From Adiantum capillus-veneris (lineage: Eukaryota > Streptophyta > Polypodiopsida > Polypodiales > Pteridaceae): DNA of 64,000 nt. The stretch is taken from contig CM043955.1 of assembly GCA_014529385.2 (NCBI GenBank), positions 137,879,108-137,943,107 of the forward strand, given 5' to 3'. Positions within the stretch are counted from its first letter, which is position 1, and the number at the start of each line of letters is the position of its first letter. Both the position numbers and the translations under genes were made by a program. Below are positions 21,951 through 33,743 of this stretch, in pieces. The notes below the pieces were generated by a model. The model was not told where the DNA came from. It made no database searches and saw nothing but the letters and a program-made list of their open reading frames with translations.

Positions 21951-22671
21951 TGTGATTATCTTGGCACAACAGATGGCCCACCCTCACGCACTGTGGCATG
22001 GGGTTGCTGCTCGAGTCTTTATCCCCGAGTGTCCACATGATCGGGAGATTTGGCAAGATCGCAGACTAGAACACGAACCTATGCTTGCTGAGCTAGGAGT
22101 GATCCATTCCCTAATCATCAAAACATTCTACACTATTGTGTTGGTTTAGTATCAAAACATGGGACACTGTCGGAGCTACACTACTGCACTGTAATGCTAA
22201 TGTCCGTCGCTCTATAGCAGCCACCATCACCATCATCACACGATTGTTCCACGAATGTTGTCCGCCCTTAATGTCACTGCAGGGGGTGCTTTTCAGGGCT
22301 CTTGTCCACCGCTCTGCATCTAGCATAGCTTCCATCTCCTGGTCGCTTAGGGAGACCTCGAAGGGGTTCTTGTCTGCTGCTAATCTGCAGCTACTGTCAT
22401 CCCGTCGTGCTACTAATGGTTGGGCATTTCCCCCATCAGTGGTGGATCTCACAGGTACACGCATGAATTAGTAGGAAATTGTGTAACTGCCATCTTGTAC
22501 TTTACCATGCATGCAACCTACGCATTAGCAACAAACTGCAGTACCACACCTAACGGCAATGGCATGCAACAATAGACGGAGGGCGCTAACGAATTTGATT
22601 TTGAATTTCAAATTTCATATTAAAGTGCATTTACTTAATGAGTCTCACGTGATATTTTGTCTCTAACTAAG
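21300..22671. other. Less AT-rich unassigned region with a (GA)n tract
   Basis: Contains a GA run at 21903-21946. Open stretches on both strands at 22111-22471 have ordinary amino-acid composition; the minus-strand one contains SLSDQEMEAMLDAERW. I recognise no domain. It may be a decayed exon or chance. Confidence 0.35.
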
Positions 22672-23125
22672 TAATGGTCCATGCCACGCGCTTTTCATGA
22701 GACCACCCTTTGACCACTCAGCACACACCCCCTCTTGCTAGCCTCTAGAAGAGCAATGCCTTTGTATCATGATGCAATGCTTTGATCTCGCTCCACCTCA
22801 AGTTCGAGCTTCAATCTTTCTTTGAGGTTTCCGACTTTGAAGATGCATATACAATATGCATTATGCTTTGAGACTTTGAAGATGCACATAGAGTGTGCAT
22901 TACGCTCTACCTCAAGTAATGGTGCACGCCACAGTCTCGCTTTTCATGAGTGCACACATCCTTTTGCTAGCCTTTAGAATGGAAATGTCTTTGGATCATG
23001 ATGCAATGCTTTCATCTTGCTCAACCTCAAGTTCTAGCTTCAAATCTTTCTTTGAGGTTCTGGATCTAGACTTTGAAGATGCACGTGCATTACACTCTAC
23101 CTCAAGTTTGAGCCTCAACGATTAT
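22672..23125. repeat. Diverged direct duplication, ~240-bp unit
   Basis: Unit 1 (from 22672) and unit 2 (from about 22912) share the order ATGGTCCATGCCACGCGC or its variant, CTTTTCATGAG, TTGCTAGCCT.TAGAA, ATCATGATGCAATGCTTT and TTCTTTGAGGTT. They differ by many substitutions and small indels, so the duplication is old. Between 23126 and 23635 I see nothing recognisable. Confidence 0.8.
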
Positions 23126-23635
23126 TTGAAGCGATTTTGGTTGTAATGATACAAAGTTGTGTAAGTAGATTCCAAGGTAGTCACCTTGCAAAATCTCAAC
23201 AAGTAGTTCTAGAAATGAGAAACCTCTTTTCCGTGTTTATGTCAACACAATTCAGACCGCCCATTTTGTTTAATGTAAGCATTTTCAAAGAGCCATGATC
23301 TAAACTTTTAGTCTCAATATCTTTTGACAAAACTTTTGTCCTTGATGGAGCTATTGTTCATTGGTGAAAGTATGTATTTGTCATGAAAACTAACCTTTTT
23401 TGTATCTTTTAATTTATTGTCCCCCTATATGCTTACTTGGACAACTACAATAGATACAAGCTATAGATGGCACACACCCTGAACTAAGATTTTGAGTCTT
23501 ACAAACTCTTTTGATATGATCTTTGTCTCTAGAAAAGCATACTTTTAGAATCTCACAATACTTTTCAAGGAGAGAATCTGTACCACTCTTGGAATATTAG
23601 CGCCAAGCATATGCCTCATGATCATACAACTTTTA

Positions 23636-24395
23636 TGTTAAGTATGGAGCGTGATTTACCCTTGTAATTTTCTATGGTAAAAGCACACATTTGTAAGACC
23701 CCCATTATGAGGAGAAGCCATCGTGCGTGAAGAAAAATCACTCACCGAAAACCAAAATTTTCACGGACAAGAATCAGAGGCAACTTTAAAGGCCTCGGGG
23801 ACGGAGGCCCCCGAGACTTTTTTTTTTGCCGGAATATAATGGCCGGACAGCGGCCGAAAAGTGGTCGGAAAACAACCGGTCAGTTGGCCGGTGGCCGGTA
23901 GTCAATGGCCGATGGCCGGTGGTCGGAAGTCAATGGCCGGTGGCCGGTGGCCGAATTCAAAAGCGGACTTGTCTTCTCAAGGGCGGCCACACATGGGCGG
24001 ATTGGAGGGTCCGATTTGGACTTATTCGCACAAGGGCGGCTACACATGGCTGTCTCTCATTAGAGAGGGCAGCCCTTTTGGCCTATAAAAGGAGGCCATT
24101 TCTACAGACATTTCATAGTGTGAAGTTGATGCAACAAGGTGAGTGTGAGGTGGTGAGAGTGAAGCAAGGCGGGAGCTCCATTAAGGGTATAATCCCTTTG
24201 TAAACTACTTCTTGTTTTGAAGTACTAAAGCCATTGAGTGGCTGCTTTCCCGTGGACGTAGCCCACATTGGGTGAACCACGTATATCGTGTGTACTCTCT
24301 CTCTCTCTACTCTATAATCTCGTGTATATAAATCTGTCTCTCTCCATTAAGTAATCTACTCAATTATCTATTTAGCTACGTCTTATTTCCTAACA
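23636..24395 (+). repeat. 5' LTR of the 23.6-29.2 kb copia
   Basis: 760 bp. It contains a GC-rich stretch (about 23841-23955) of repeated GGCCGG and CAATGGCCG units, dense in symmetric CHG/CG sites. It also has a CTATAAAAGG TATA box near 24083 and a CT-rich tract near 24300. Confidence 0.95.
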
Positions 24396-24397
24396 AC

Positions 24398-24409
24398 TGG
24401 TATCAGAGC
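24398..24409 (+). other. Primer binding site (initiator Met tRNA)
   Basis: TGGTATCAGAGC, two bases after the LTR end at 24395. An exact match to the usual plant copia primer site. Confidence 0.93.
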
Positions 24410-24468
24410 AAGGTTTGCTCGTAGCTAAATTATCTCAAGGAAAGGATTCCTTGAATTGAGTGGGAGTT

Positions 24469-25419
24469 ATGGCGGAGGAAGGGAAGCTCAAAATTGAGAA
24501 GTTCAACGGCAAAAACTACCAACATTGGAAGATGCAGATTGAAGACTATCTCTACCAGAAGGACCTCTATTTGCCACTAAGCGGTCTTGCGAAGAAGCCC
24601 GCAACAATGGCAGATGAAGCATGGATTGTCCTTGATCGAAAAGCACTGGGAACAATCCGGTTAAGCTTGGCATCAACGGTGGCCTTCAATGTTTCGGAGA
24701 TGAAGACCACGGAGGACTTGATGAAGTCACTTGACGACTTCTACGAGAAACCATCGGCATCCAATAGGGTATTTCTTATGAAGCGCTTGTTCAATCTAAA
24801 GATGGCAGAGAATGGTTCAGTTGCAGAACACCTAAATGTCTTTAACACAAACATAAGTCAACTTCGATCAGTGAAAATCAATTTCGATGACGAAGTGCAA
24901 GCTCTCCTTATACTATCATCTCTACCGGATAGTTGGGACAGCCTTGTGATGGCTGTAAGTAATTCTATCTCTGGCACAAATACTCTTAATTTTGATGATG
25001 TTGTGGGTGTTCTCCTAAGCGAGGAAATGCGAAGGAGAAGCACAGGAGAATCATCAAGTGCTGCACTATCAGTGGAAACAAGAGGAAGGCTTAAGGAGAG
25101 GTTCAAAAACCAAAAGGGTCGTGATCGCTCAAGGCGGAGCAAGTCACGCACAAAGTCAGTTCTTGAATGTTGGAACTGCGGCAAGAAGGGCCACGTCAAG
25201 AAGGATTGCTGGTCCAAGAAGAAGAAGGAGACAGAGTCTCAAGAAACCAAGCCAACATCGGAGGCCAATGTGGCAGGTAAAGTAGAGCAAGATGCTCTAA
25301 TTCTCTCATTAGACAATGTGTCTAATTCCTGGATAGTAGATTCCGGGGCTTCATTCCATGCGACACCACACAAGCAACATTTCCAAGACTACACCAAAGG
25401 TAATTTTGGGTATGTATAA
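24469..25419 (+). pseudogene. Copia Gag and start of protease, ended by a premature stop
   Basis: The start is the ATG at 24469 (MAEEGKLKIEKF), 73 bp after the LTR. The UBN2-type gag region includes KFNGKNYQHWKMQIEDYL. It is followed by a basic stretch, a CCHC knuckle (CWNCGKKGHVKKDC) about residue 235, and the protease active site IVDSGASFHATP about residue 292. The frame then meets TAA at 25417-25419. Homologous protease sequence (LGDDEACEIVGKG) continues directly after it in the same frame, so the stop is a lesion rather than a natural end. Confidence 0.92.
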
Positions 25420-28352
25420 TTGGGAGATGATGAAGCTTGTGAGATTGTTGGCAAAGGTACAGTTTCTGTCAAAACTGCTAACGGAAATGAATGGAAGCTT
25501 AAAGATGTTAGGCATGTTCCTTCTCTTCGCAAAAAATTTGATCTCTACAGGACAATTGGACGATGAAGGTCACAACATTGCATTCGGAAACAAACGATGG
25601 AAGATCTCAAAGGGATCTTTGGTGGTTGCCAAGGGTGAAAAAGTCGGTACACTTTACTTGTGTAATGTTAGCACGCAACCTTCAGCTTGTGCAACAATTA
25701 CAGAAGTTGACAGTGCGTTGTGGCACTACCGACTTGGGCATATGAGTGCCAAAGGAATGCAAATCCTTCAAACAAAGAAGCTTCTACCAGGTTTGAAAGA
25801 AGTGTACTTAGAGTTCTGTGAAGATTGTGTTTATGGTAAACAAAAGAGGGTAAAATTTCAAAAATCAAGAAATGAAAGAAAAAATAAAAAACTTGAGTTG
25901 GTTCATTCTGATGTTTGGGGTCCTGCAAGTACACCATCACTTGGTGGCTCATTGTACTATGTAACATTCATAGACGATGCGACTAGAAAAACATGGGTTT
26001 ATGTCATGAAGAATAAATCCGATGTATTTTCCATATTTCAAAGGTGGAAATCCTTTGTGGAGAATGAAACAAGTACCAAGGTTAAATGCCTCAGATCCGA
26101 CAATGGAGGCGAATATTGCAGCCAAGCTTTTGAAAGCTTTTGTGCTAGCAATGGCATTCGGAGGCAAAGGACAACCCCAAGGACACCTCAACAAAATGGG
26201 ATTTCAGAAAGGATGAACAGGACAATCATGGAACGAGCACGAAGCATGCGGCTACATGCAGGCCTACCGCTTGAGCTTTGGGCGGAAGCTGTAAGTACGT
26301 CTGTGTACTTAATCAATCGGTCACCCTCAACGGCATTGGATGGGAGAGTTCCAGATAAGGCATGGACAGGTAAACCGGTGAATTATGCATTTCTCAAAGT
26401 GTTTGGGTGTGAGGCTTTCATGCACATAGATAGAAGCCTAAGATCAAAGTTAGATGCAAAGTCCAAAAAGTGTTTCTTCATTGGCTATGGAGAAGGAGAC
26501 TTTGGGTATCGTCTATGGAATCCTGAAGATGGTAAAATCTTAAGGAGTAGGGATGTAATTTTTAACGAACAAAATATGTACAAATATTACTTGGAAAGCA
26601 AAAAAACAAAAGAAACGGGTGATGAGTACATGGAGCTTGAGGACGGTGAAGACTCAAGGACTGCAAACGGTGACAATGTGCAACAACGTCAACCAAATGA
26701 GGAGCCTCAACCTATTCCCCGAAGATCTACAAGAGCAAGTAGACCTCCAGAAAGGTTTGTTCCTTCCTTCAACCATCTCTTGATCTCAGATTCTGGAGAG
26801 CCGGAATCATATGAAGAAGCTATGCAACATGAATCCAAAGAAGAATGGATGAAGAGCATGAAAGTGGAGATGGACTCACTACATCGCAACCAAACATGGG
26901 AGCTGGTTGAGTTGCCTAAAGGTAAGCGGGCACTTCAAAACAAATGGGTGTACAAGCTAAAGGAAGAAGAAGGTGGGAAGAAAAGGTACAAGTCTAGGCT
27001 TGTGGTAAAAGGTTTTTCTCAAAAGAAAGGTATTGACTTCAATGAAATATTTTCTCCTGTTGTAAAAATGAACTCAATTAGGCTTGTCTTAAGCCTTGTG
27101 GCTGCTCATGATCTAAATCTCGAGCAAATGGATGTAAATACGGCATTCCCTCACGGTGACTTAGAGGAGGAAATCTACATGCTTCAACCAAAGGGGTATG
27201 AAGTAAAAGGTAAGGAGAAAATGGTTTGCAGATTAAAGAAGAGCTTGTATGGTTTAAAGCAAACATCAAGACAATGGTACTTGAAGTTTGATCGATGGAT
27301 GTTGGATCATGGATTCACAAGATGCAACTCGGATCACTGCGTCTACACGGAGAATTTGGGAGATGGGAAATTCATCATCCTAATGTTGTATGTTGATGAC
27401 ATGTTGATTGCAAGTGCTAACATGCAGGACATCAAAGACCTAAAAGAGGAGCTGTCCAAATCTTTTTCAATGAAAGATTTAGGTGCTGCAAAGAGGATAC
27501 TTGGTATGAAAATATCAAGGGACAGGACGAAGAAGACAATAAAGCTATCTCAAGAAGATTACATCAAGAAGGTACTAGAAAGGTTTGCAATGCAAAATGC
27601 AAAACCAGTTTCTACACCTTTGGCTGGTCATTTTAAACCAACGAAGAATATGTGTCCAAAGACACAAGAGGAGATAGCCTATATGTCTAAAGTTCCGTAT
27701 GCTGCAGCGGTAGGTTTTCTAATGTATGCTATGGTCTGGACAAGGCCAGACATTGCACATGCAGTGGGAGTTGTGAGTAGGTTCATGGACAACCCAGGTA
27801 AAGAGCATTGGCAAGCTGTGAAGTGGATACTTAGGTATCTAAAAGGGACAACAACAAATGCTTTGTATTTTGGAGGAACTGATATTTTTCTAGAAGGGTA
27901 TGCTGATGCAGATATGGCAGGTGACAAAGATACTCGAAGGAGCACTACTGGCTATGTGTTCACGGTTGGATGCACAGCAGTAAGTTGGGCTTCAAAGCTG
28001 CAGAAAGTGGTTTCACTTTCTACCACGGAAGTAGAGTATGTAGCAATGACGGAGGCAAGCAAGGAAAATAATGTGGCTTCACAGATTCTTAGAAGAGCTT
28101 GGATTCAAACAAGATAATTGTGTCTTGTACAGTGATAGCCAAAGCGCTATCCATCTTGCGAAGAACTCAGCCTTTCATTCAAGGACAAAGCACATTGAGG
28201 TGAGATATCACTTCATACGCACTCTTTTGGAAGAGGGACAGCTCAAGCTAGGAAAGGTGCATACAAGTGAAAATCCTGCAGACATGTTTACAAAGGTGGT
28301 CAACAAGGAGAAGTTGAGCTTTTGCTCATCTTCAATCGGCATTCAAGGATAA
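25420..28352 (+). pseudogene. Copia Pol: integrase, reverse transcriptase, RNase H, two frameshifts
   Basis: After the stop the frame runs on until a one-base A insertion in an A tract near 25533. From there a 2.6-kb open stretch encodes the GAG-pre-integrase region (LWHYRLGHMSAKGM), integrase (HSDVWGPAS, SDNGGEY, PQQNGISERMNR) and reverse transcriptase (KWVYKLK, QMDVNTAFPHGDLEEEIYM, YVDDMLIA). It then reaches the RNase H entry (STTEVEYVAMTEASKE). A second extra A near 28068 shifts the frame again, and the RNase H tail (DSQSAIHLAKN, SRTKHIEVRYHF) continues to 28352. Catalytic residues remain. The polypurine tract AAGTGGGAGA lies just before the 3' LTR at 28413. Confidence 0.94.
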
Positions 28353-28412
28353 GAAGCCAGAATGGAAAGCAGTCACAGGTTTGGTTTGGAGATCAGTCTC
28401 CAAGTGGGAGAT

Positions 28413-29171
28413 TGTTAAGTATGGAGCCTGATTTACCCTTGTAATTTTCTATGGTAAAAGCGCACATTTGTAAGGCCCCCATTATGAGGAGAAGCCATCG
28501 TGCGTGAAGGAAAATCACTCACCGGAAACCAAAATTTTCACGGACAAGAATCAGGGGCAACTTTAAAGGCCTCGGGGGCGGAGGCCCCTGAGACTTTTTT
28601 TTCGCCGGAATATAATGGCCGGACAGCGGCCGGAAAGTGGTCGGAAAACAACCGGTCGGTTGGCCGGTGGCCGGTAGTCAATGGCCGATGGCCGGTGGTC
28701 GGAAGTCAATGGCCGGTGGCCGGTGGCCGAATTCAAAAGCGGACTTGTCTTCTCAAGGGCGGCCACACATGGGCGGATTGGAGGGTCCGATTTGGACTTA
28801 TTCGCACAAGGGCGGCTACACATGGCTATCTCTCATTAAAAAGGGCAGCCCTTTTGGCCTATAAAAGGAGGCCATTTCTACACACATTTCATAGTGTGAA
28901 GTTGATGCAACAAGGTGAGTGTGAGGTGGTGAGAGTGAAGTAAGGCGGGAGCTCCATTAAGGGTATAATCCCTTTGTAAACTACTTCTTGTTTTGAAGTA
29001 CTAAAGCCATTGAGTGGCTGCTTTCCCGTGGACGTAGCCCACATTGGGTGAACCACGTATATCGTGTGTACTCTCTCTCTCTCTACTCTATAATGTCGTG
29101 TATATAAATCTGTCTCTCTCCATTAAGTAATCTACTCAATTATCTATTTAGCTACGTCTTATTTCCTAACA
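28413..29171 (+). repeat. 3' LTR of the 23.6-29.2 kb copia
   Basis: 759 bp, direct repeat of 23636-24395. It ends TTTCCTAACA and is followed by the TTTTA target duplication. Confidence 0.95.
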
Positions 29172-29579
29172 TTTTACACCTTCTTGCGCATCCTACATGT
29201 AACATGTGCCACAAGCATTGGGCACCAAGACAAGACTTAGAGCTTTGTAAATAGCACTTGTTTTGTAGTTTGTACAGAAATGCGTATACATGACAACTTC
29301 TTGTAAGATAAAGAAGAAAATCCTTTTCATGATAACATTCATTTAGTTGTAGACGAGAATGATGTTCACCCTCAACGAGAGTTTAGTTGTTCTTAGAAGT
29401 AGAGGTAAGAAGAATTGTCCCATTTTTATGCATTTTCCAAAAATTCCTAAACTGTTGTTATAAGGGTTATATGTTGTGGGACCATTTGACTGGCAAGAAA
29501 GATACTTTGGGAGCCAGGGTTGACCTTAGAAATGTGGATCATATGGAGCAATATTGACTGCATACAACATTCGATTTAT

Positions 29580-30640
29580 CGATAAAACTCCCTAAAGTGC
29601 CATGGATTTTGACAAGAGCCCAAGAATGCAATGTAAAAGAGACCATTCGATCTGTATGGACCCCCACTGGCGTAATTCACTCGCTCCAAACGTGTTTCAC
29701 TAAAGAAGGAAAGCTTATCGGTTTGATGTCACATGACTGGCATAAAATGTGTGAGGTATGATTGAAGTGGAATATATCAGAGTGGAAATTATGTAACGAA
29801 TTTGTGTGTGGACTTTAATATCACATAGTGGAAATTGTGTACCAAATTTGTGTGTGGACTTTAATATCATTGCTAAACATGTTTTGCAGTTTATTTTACC
29901 GATGGCCATTGAGGGATGTTTGTCTCCTGACGTCTGTAACCCAATCTAAAAACTTATGAAGTTGGTGCAATGGATCTCACAAAAGGAGATCAATGTAGAC
30001 TCCATACCATTTGCCATAATAAATGCTGGAGAGGTTGTGTGCATGTTTGAGAAACACTTTCCTACTACCATGCTAACCATTCAGGTACATCTTCTTGTTC
30101 ACATAGTTGATGAGGTGGAAATAGCTGGCACAATATATTCCAGATGGATGTTCTTTTTAGAACGTTTCATGAAAACGCTCAAGGGATATCTGTGTCAAAA
30201 GGCATGTCCAGAGGGTAGCATGGTAGAAGGTTGGCTGGTATCAGAGTCCCAAGTCTACATTGGAGAGTGGCTAGACAGATTTGATAAAGCCCAAAACACG
30301 ATATAGTGAACCATAGATAATGAGCGCATATCTGGGATTGTCATGTGAAATCTCGGTGTTGAGAAGAAGATGACGAAAGATCTAGAGACTAAAATCAACC
30401 GATTTTGCATGCTTCACAATACAGTGATGCAAAAGTGGATTTCACAATACGAGGATGCAAAGTAAGAGCAACAAAGGGCACTAATCGAGTGGAGATGTGG
30501 AAGACGACTGTCGATGCATTATCTAGAGGGTCAGGAGAGCCTGCCAACATTCATGAGCTTAAGATCGTTGCACAACCAATTGAAAAGTGCACAACAGAGC
30601 TGTGAAGAAGTGAGGAGGAGTGGGAGTACTCTTGGGGTTG
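29580..30640 (+). pseudogene. CACTA (TNP2/EnSpm) transposase C-terminal fragment with intron
   Basis: The first exon ends with GKLIGLMSHDWHKMCE, resembling the GLKSHDWH motif of plant TNP2 transposases. A GT-AG intron at 29756-29889 (134 bp, GAG|GTATGA...TTTTGCAG) separates it from ILPMAIEGCL. Next comes a DUF4218-type segment at 29956-30306: MFEKHFPTTMLTIQVHLLVH, then EVEIAGTIYSRWMFFLERFMK and TLKGYLCQKACPEGSMVEG. A stop follows at 30304, then further homologous sequence (RFCMLHN...QYEDAK). The catalytic transposase core is absent upstream. The presence of the intron argues against a processed copy. It is a dead piece of an autonomous element, possibly of the kind that mobilised the element at 14484. 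Confidence 0.85.
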
Positions 30641-30734
30641 CGCGACCAAGGTAAGTTTTCAATGTACGATAGAGACTTTCTAGATGTTTGAACGACCACT
30701 TATAATCTTTGTTGGTTGTAGTATAAGTCATACA

Positions 30735-31243
30735 CAGGATTTTGGAGAGCAAAAACAACAATTTTTTGCAGGATTAACCGTGGATATGACGGAATATGTT
30801 ATCTCCCAAAGGACATGCACCATATTTGCAGTCATACACCATGTTATGGTGGCTTTAAGAATCAACTTCCAACAAGGGGCCAAGAGAAATCTTAAGCCCA
30901 TGGAAAACAAGGACCATAACAAGCCTAAGGGGAAGGACAACGTCCAAAAGTCTCCCAAAGGCAACGCCAACAACAACAAAGCTAAGGAGAAGGGAGTTTA
31001 TAAAGGCAAAAATAAACTCTCTCCTGAAGAGCTAGAGAATTATCTAAAAGATAACTGTTGTTTCAAGTGCGGGGAGCAAGGGAATGCCTATCGTGCTTGC
31101 CCCCACAAGAATACATGTAATGAGCCTCCTAGAGCTACCTTGGTTGAAATTAAAGAAGAGGATGGTCACCACAAAGGATCTCCTCTATGCCATGCTTGGG
31201 GAAAGATAAGAGAACATGATGCTTATATTCTCTTTGACCCTGG
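30735..31243 (+). pseudogene. Ty3 gag fragment related to the 1-8.5 kb chromovirus
   Basis: Starts inside gag at DFGEQKQQFFAGL, matching residues 322 onward of the chromovirus protein (DFAEQRQQFCAGL). It continues through NKAKEKGVYKGKNKLSPEEL and a CCHC knuckle (CFKCGEQGNAYRAC, with Asn-Ala before Tyr), and stops in the protease at ILFDPG. It is on the opposite strand and clearly diverged, so it is an older family member. Sequence after 31243 belongs to another element inserted at this point. Confidence 0.9.
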
Positions 31244-31245
31244 TT

Positions 31246-32830
31246 TTGTTTGTGAGTGCACAAATGTGGTGCATGTGTGGAGAGTGATAAGGGGAGAGAG
31301 AGGACACACAGTGTGTGGGTGAAGCTCCCAAATCTCACTATATGAGCACAATGTGAGAATGAGTGAGAGCTCCTTATTCTTTGTATGTATAAAGAATAAG
31401 GAGATAAATGTGGGTGGCTGGACACTGGCCTGCAGACATGGGCAAAGCACGGTGAGGCACACCACCTTTACCTAACATTCTCCCACTAAAGGTTGTGTGC
31501 CGATAAGTGGCAAGAAGACTAGCCTACAACTAGTATATACAAGAGGTGAAAGAAGACGGCTCTCAACCTATACCCAGTGGGTCACTCTGTAATCACTCTA
31601 GTGTAGATGCAACATGCATACCACTAGGGCTAGAGCTACAATGACACTCCTGATGCAGGTATCAAGTGACTACCTGCATGGATCCAAATGCACAATGCCA
31701 GTGTCAGTCATCGTACGACTCACAACTCCCACTGCAAATGCACCAACCGCATAAGCAAGATCAAGTCTCGAGACCAAAATTTTAGACATGAGAGACCCAA
31801 AAGCTGATGAAGCATTCACTATGTGTGCCAACCTATCCCTGTCAGCAACCTCAATGCCATATGCATCCTCGTCGAGAACCACCTGACTATGCATCACCAT
31901 GTCGGGCATCGTCTGGGAAAGACATATCTACTGAGAATGACTGCAAAACCAAAAAATCAGCACCACAGCAATATCACACAGCTGTCTGAAGGACACTGTT
32001 GCCCTCAAACATATTAGATGCATCATAGAACAATGCATTGATCTTTGGCTCAACTGATGTCACCTCAAGTGATGACTGACCAAGTTGTGCATCCCTAGAG
32101 ATACCACTGTCCGTGGGAACGTCACCACAAGAGAAATGCACAACCTGCTCTCCATGCAGCACATCGGCAAAAGAGACACACCTCATCTCTTGCTCCAAAC
32201 ATGGCTGCAAATACACAAAGACTACATTGCCTTGTGTGTCAAAAACATGCAAAGGGTATACGAGATCACTCCTAGCACCTCTGGCTATCACGAGTGATCC
32301 CCTATGCATTTGAAATGATCACTCTCCAAGCAGTACACAATGTCCACTACTCTACAACTGACACACTGAAATGAGACTCTGGCTGAGTCTTGGTACATAA
32401 CGTACATCTCATAGCATAAGAAATGCATCGCTAGGTAAGCACATGCATACATCTCCAGCACCCTCTATGTCATATGTTGAACCATCAGCAAGATGCACAC
32501 AACCAAGTCTCCCACTAGAGAAAGAGCAAAACACATCATGACATGGCATCACGTGAAAAATTGCATGCTTGTCTAGTAGAAAACACGTAAACAATGTGCT
32601 ATCCCAAGACACAAAGTAGTCTGAAGGCAAGCTAGACTTAAAAGTGACATGTCCATCACATGCATACTCTCTATCATCTATCCTCATAGTAGAACCATGC
32701 ATCGATTGTCTCTTTCCTTGCCTCATACACCTGAAGCAATGGTGCCTAATATTCCCATCGTGGCCGCAATGCCAACATGTCAATCGCGATTGTGAGTGTG
32801 GGACGGGTATCTAACCTCACTTCTATCTTA
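31246..32830 (-). mobile_element. Decayed minus-strand copia with internal deletions
   Basis: Plus-strand positions 31246-31477 look like its 3' LTR: on the minus strand TGTTAGGTAAAGG starts just after the purine tract AGTGGGAGAA (31478-31487). Farther right on the minus strand are an RT tail at 31670-31909 (ILVSRLDLAYAVG, VVSRTM), a GAG-pre-integrase segment near 32240-32309 (MHRGSLVIARG, YPLHV) and a CCHC knuckle plus protease at 32409-32783 (CWHCGHDGNIRHHC). In the protease the active site reads LLDKHAIFHVMP instead of the usual LDSGA. Most of integrase and RT is missing, and no 5' LTR or primer site is seen to the right. Confidence 0.8.
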
Positions 32831-33705
32831 TTGCAAGCATAGCAAGAACCATGATTAAATTGTCAATCCATGGGATGAATCTGACTCAACTAGTACATAG
32901 AGGCTACAAGAGGTTGTCAATCTCTTGGAAAACAACAAACAACTCGTATCTAACTCAAGCTACACTCAAATGACTAAAATCACCAAAAGCTAATCTCTCA
33001 TATGCAAACAAATCACATCCGTTACAGCATCAAAAGACATCCAAACATTAAGAAACTTCTAGGAAATGTTAATAAGACCTAAGCACACATGGTTATGGTC
33101 TCAAATCTCACTTTAGGTCAAGTGCAAAAATCACAATTATTAACAGTAGTGAGTTTTTGACCTAGTCGTTTTTGACCCACAATGCATTTAAATGCTTAGC
33201 AATGATGCCTCAATAACCTGCCTATACTTACTTTTTGAGTTTGAAGTGTAAATTCCTACTTATGATGAAATTAGACCACAAGTTGGTGATGCCAAAAGCT
33301 ACAAAATACCATGAAATGCTTACGTCAATGTGTAGAGCTCTTACCTGCGGTTGCAACGAAACAAACACGATTGCAATGTGACAATCGGGGAGGGACTAGG
33401 AAGCATGAGAAGGAGAGAAGTGAGCGCCGTTAGCTCACACTGTGTTTCTATTATCCAAAACTTATAAAAAACTTACAAAAATTGGCATTTATACCTTAGA
33501 CAAGGCTTTTGGTGGTCAAAACTAATAATCTGGGAGCTCTAACTAAAGACAGGTTGATACAATCTGGAAGCTTGTAGCCTTAGATCATCAATTATAATCT
33601 TTATCTGGAAAGTAGGAGTTACAATATTCCTGATTCATCAAAACAATAAGTGGTTTTACAATGAAAGCTCCAAAAAATGTGATCCAAGTTAGCTTGTTGC
33701 TAACA
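32831..33705 (-). repeat. Probable 3' LTR of an unrecognised minus-strand element
   Basis: The plus strand ends TTGTTGCTAACA at 33705, immediately followed by TCCCCCCCCCCTCGCC. Read on the minus strand this is a purine tract (GGCGAGGGGGGGGGGA) followed by TGTTAGCAACAAGC, the classic polypurine-tract/LTR junction. Within it the minus strand has GGTATAAATGCC, a plausible TATA box, and near 33350 GCAGGTAAGAG, a possible splice donor. The left edge is not resolved and no second copy is evident. A faint copy of the palindrome unit described at 42998 lies near 33125. Confidence 0.6.
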
Positions 33706-33743
33706 TCCCCCCCCCCTCGCCTGTGTCGTCCCTTGACACAGCT

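Larger units (their letters stand above)
23636..29171 (+). mobile_element. Complete Ty1/copia element with TTTTA target duplications
   Basis: 5536 bp. LTRs are 23636-24395 and 28413-29171, both TGTTAAG...CTAACA. The flanking 5-bp duplications are TTTTA (23631-23635 and 29172-29176). By eye the LTRs differ at about 17 positions and one short indel, roughly 2%. Most differences are G/A or C/T transitions, as expected from deamination of methylated cytosines. Internal coding is complete but has one stop and two frameshifts, so the element is no longer autonomous. Confidence 0.96.

Noticed and set aside
22111-22471. Overlapping open frames on both strands in a less AT-rich stretch
   Set aside because: Ordinary composition but no motif I can name; kept only as an unassigned region.
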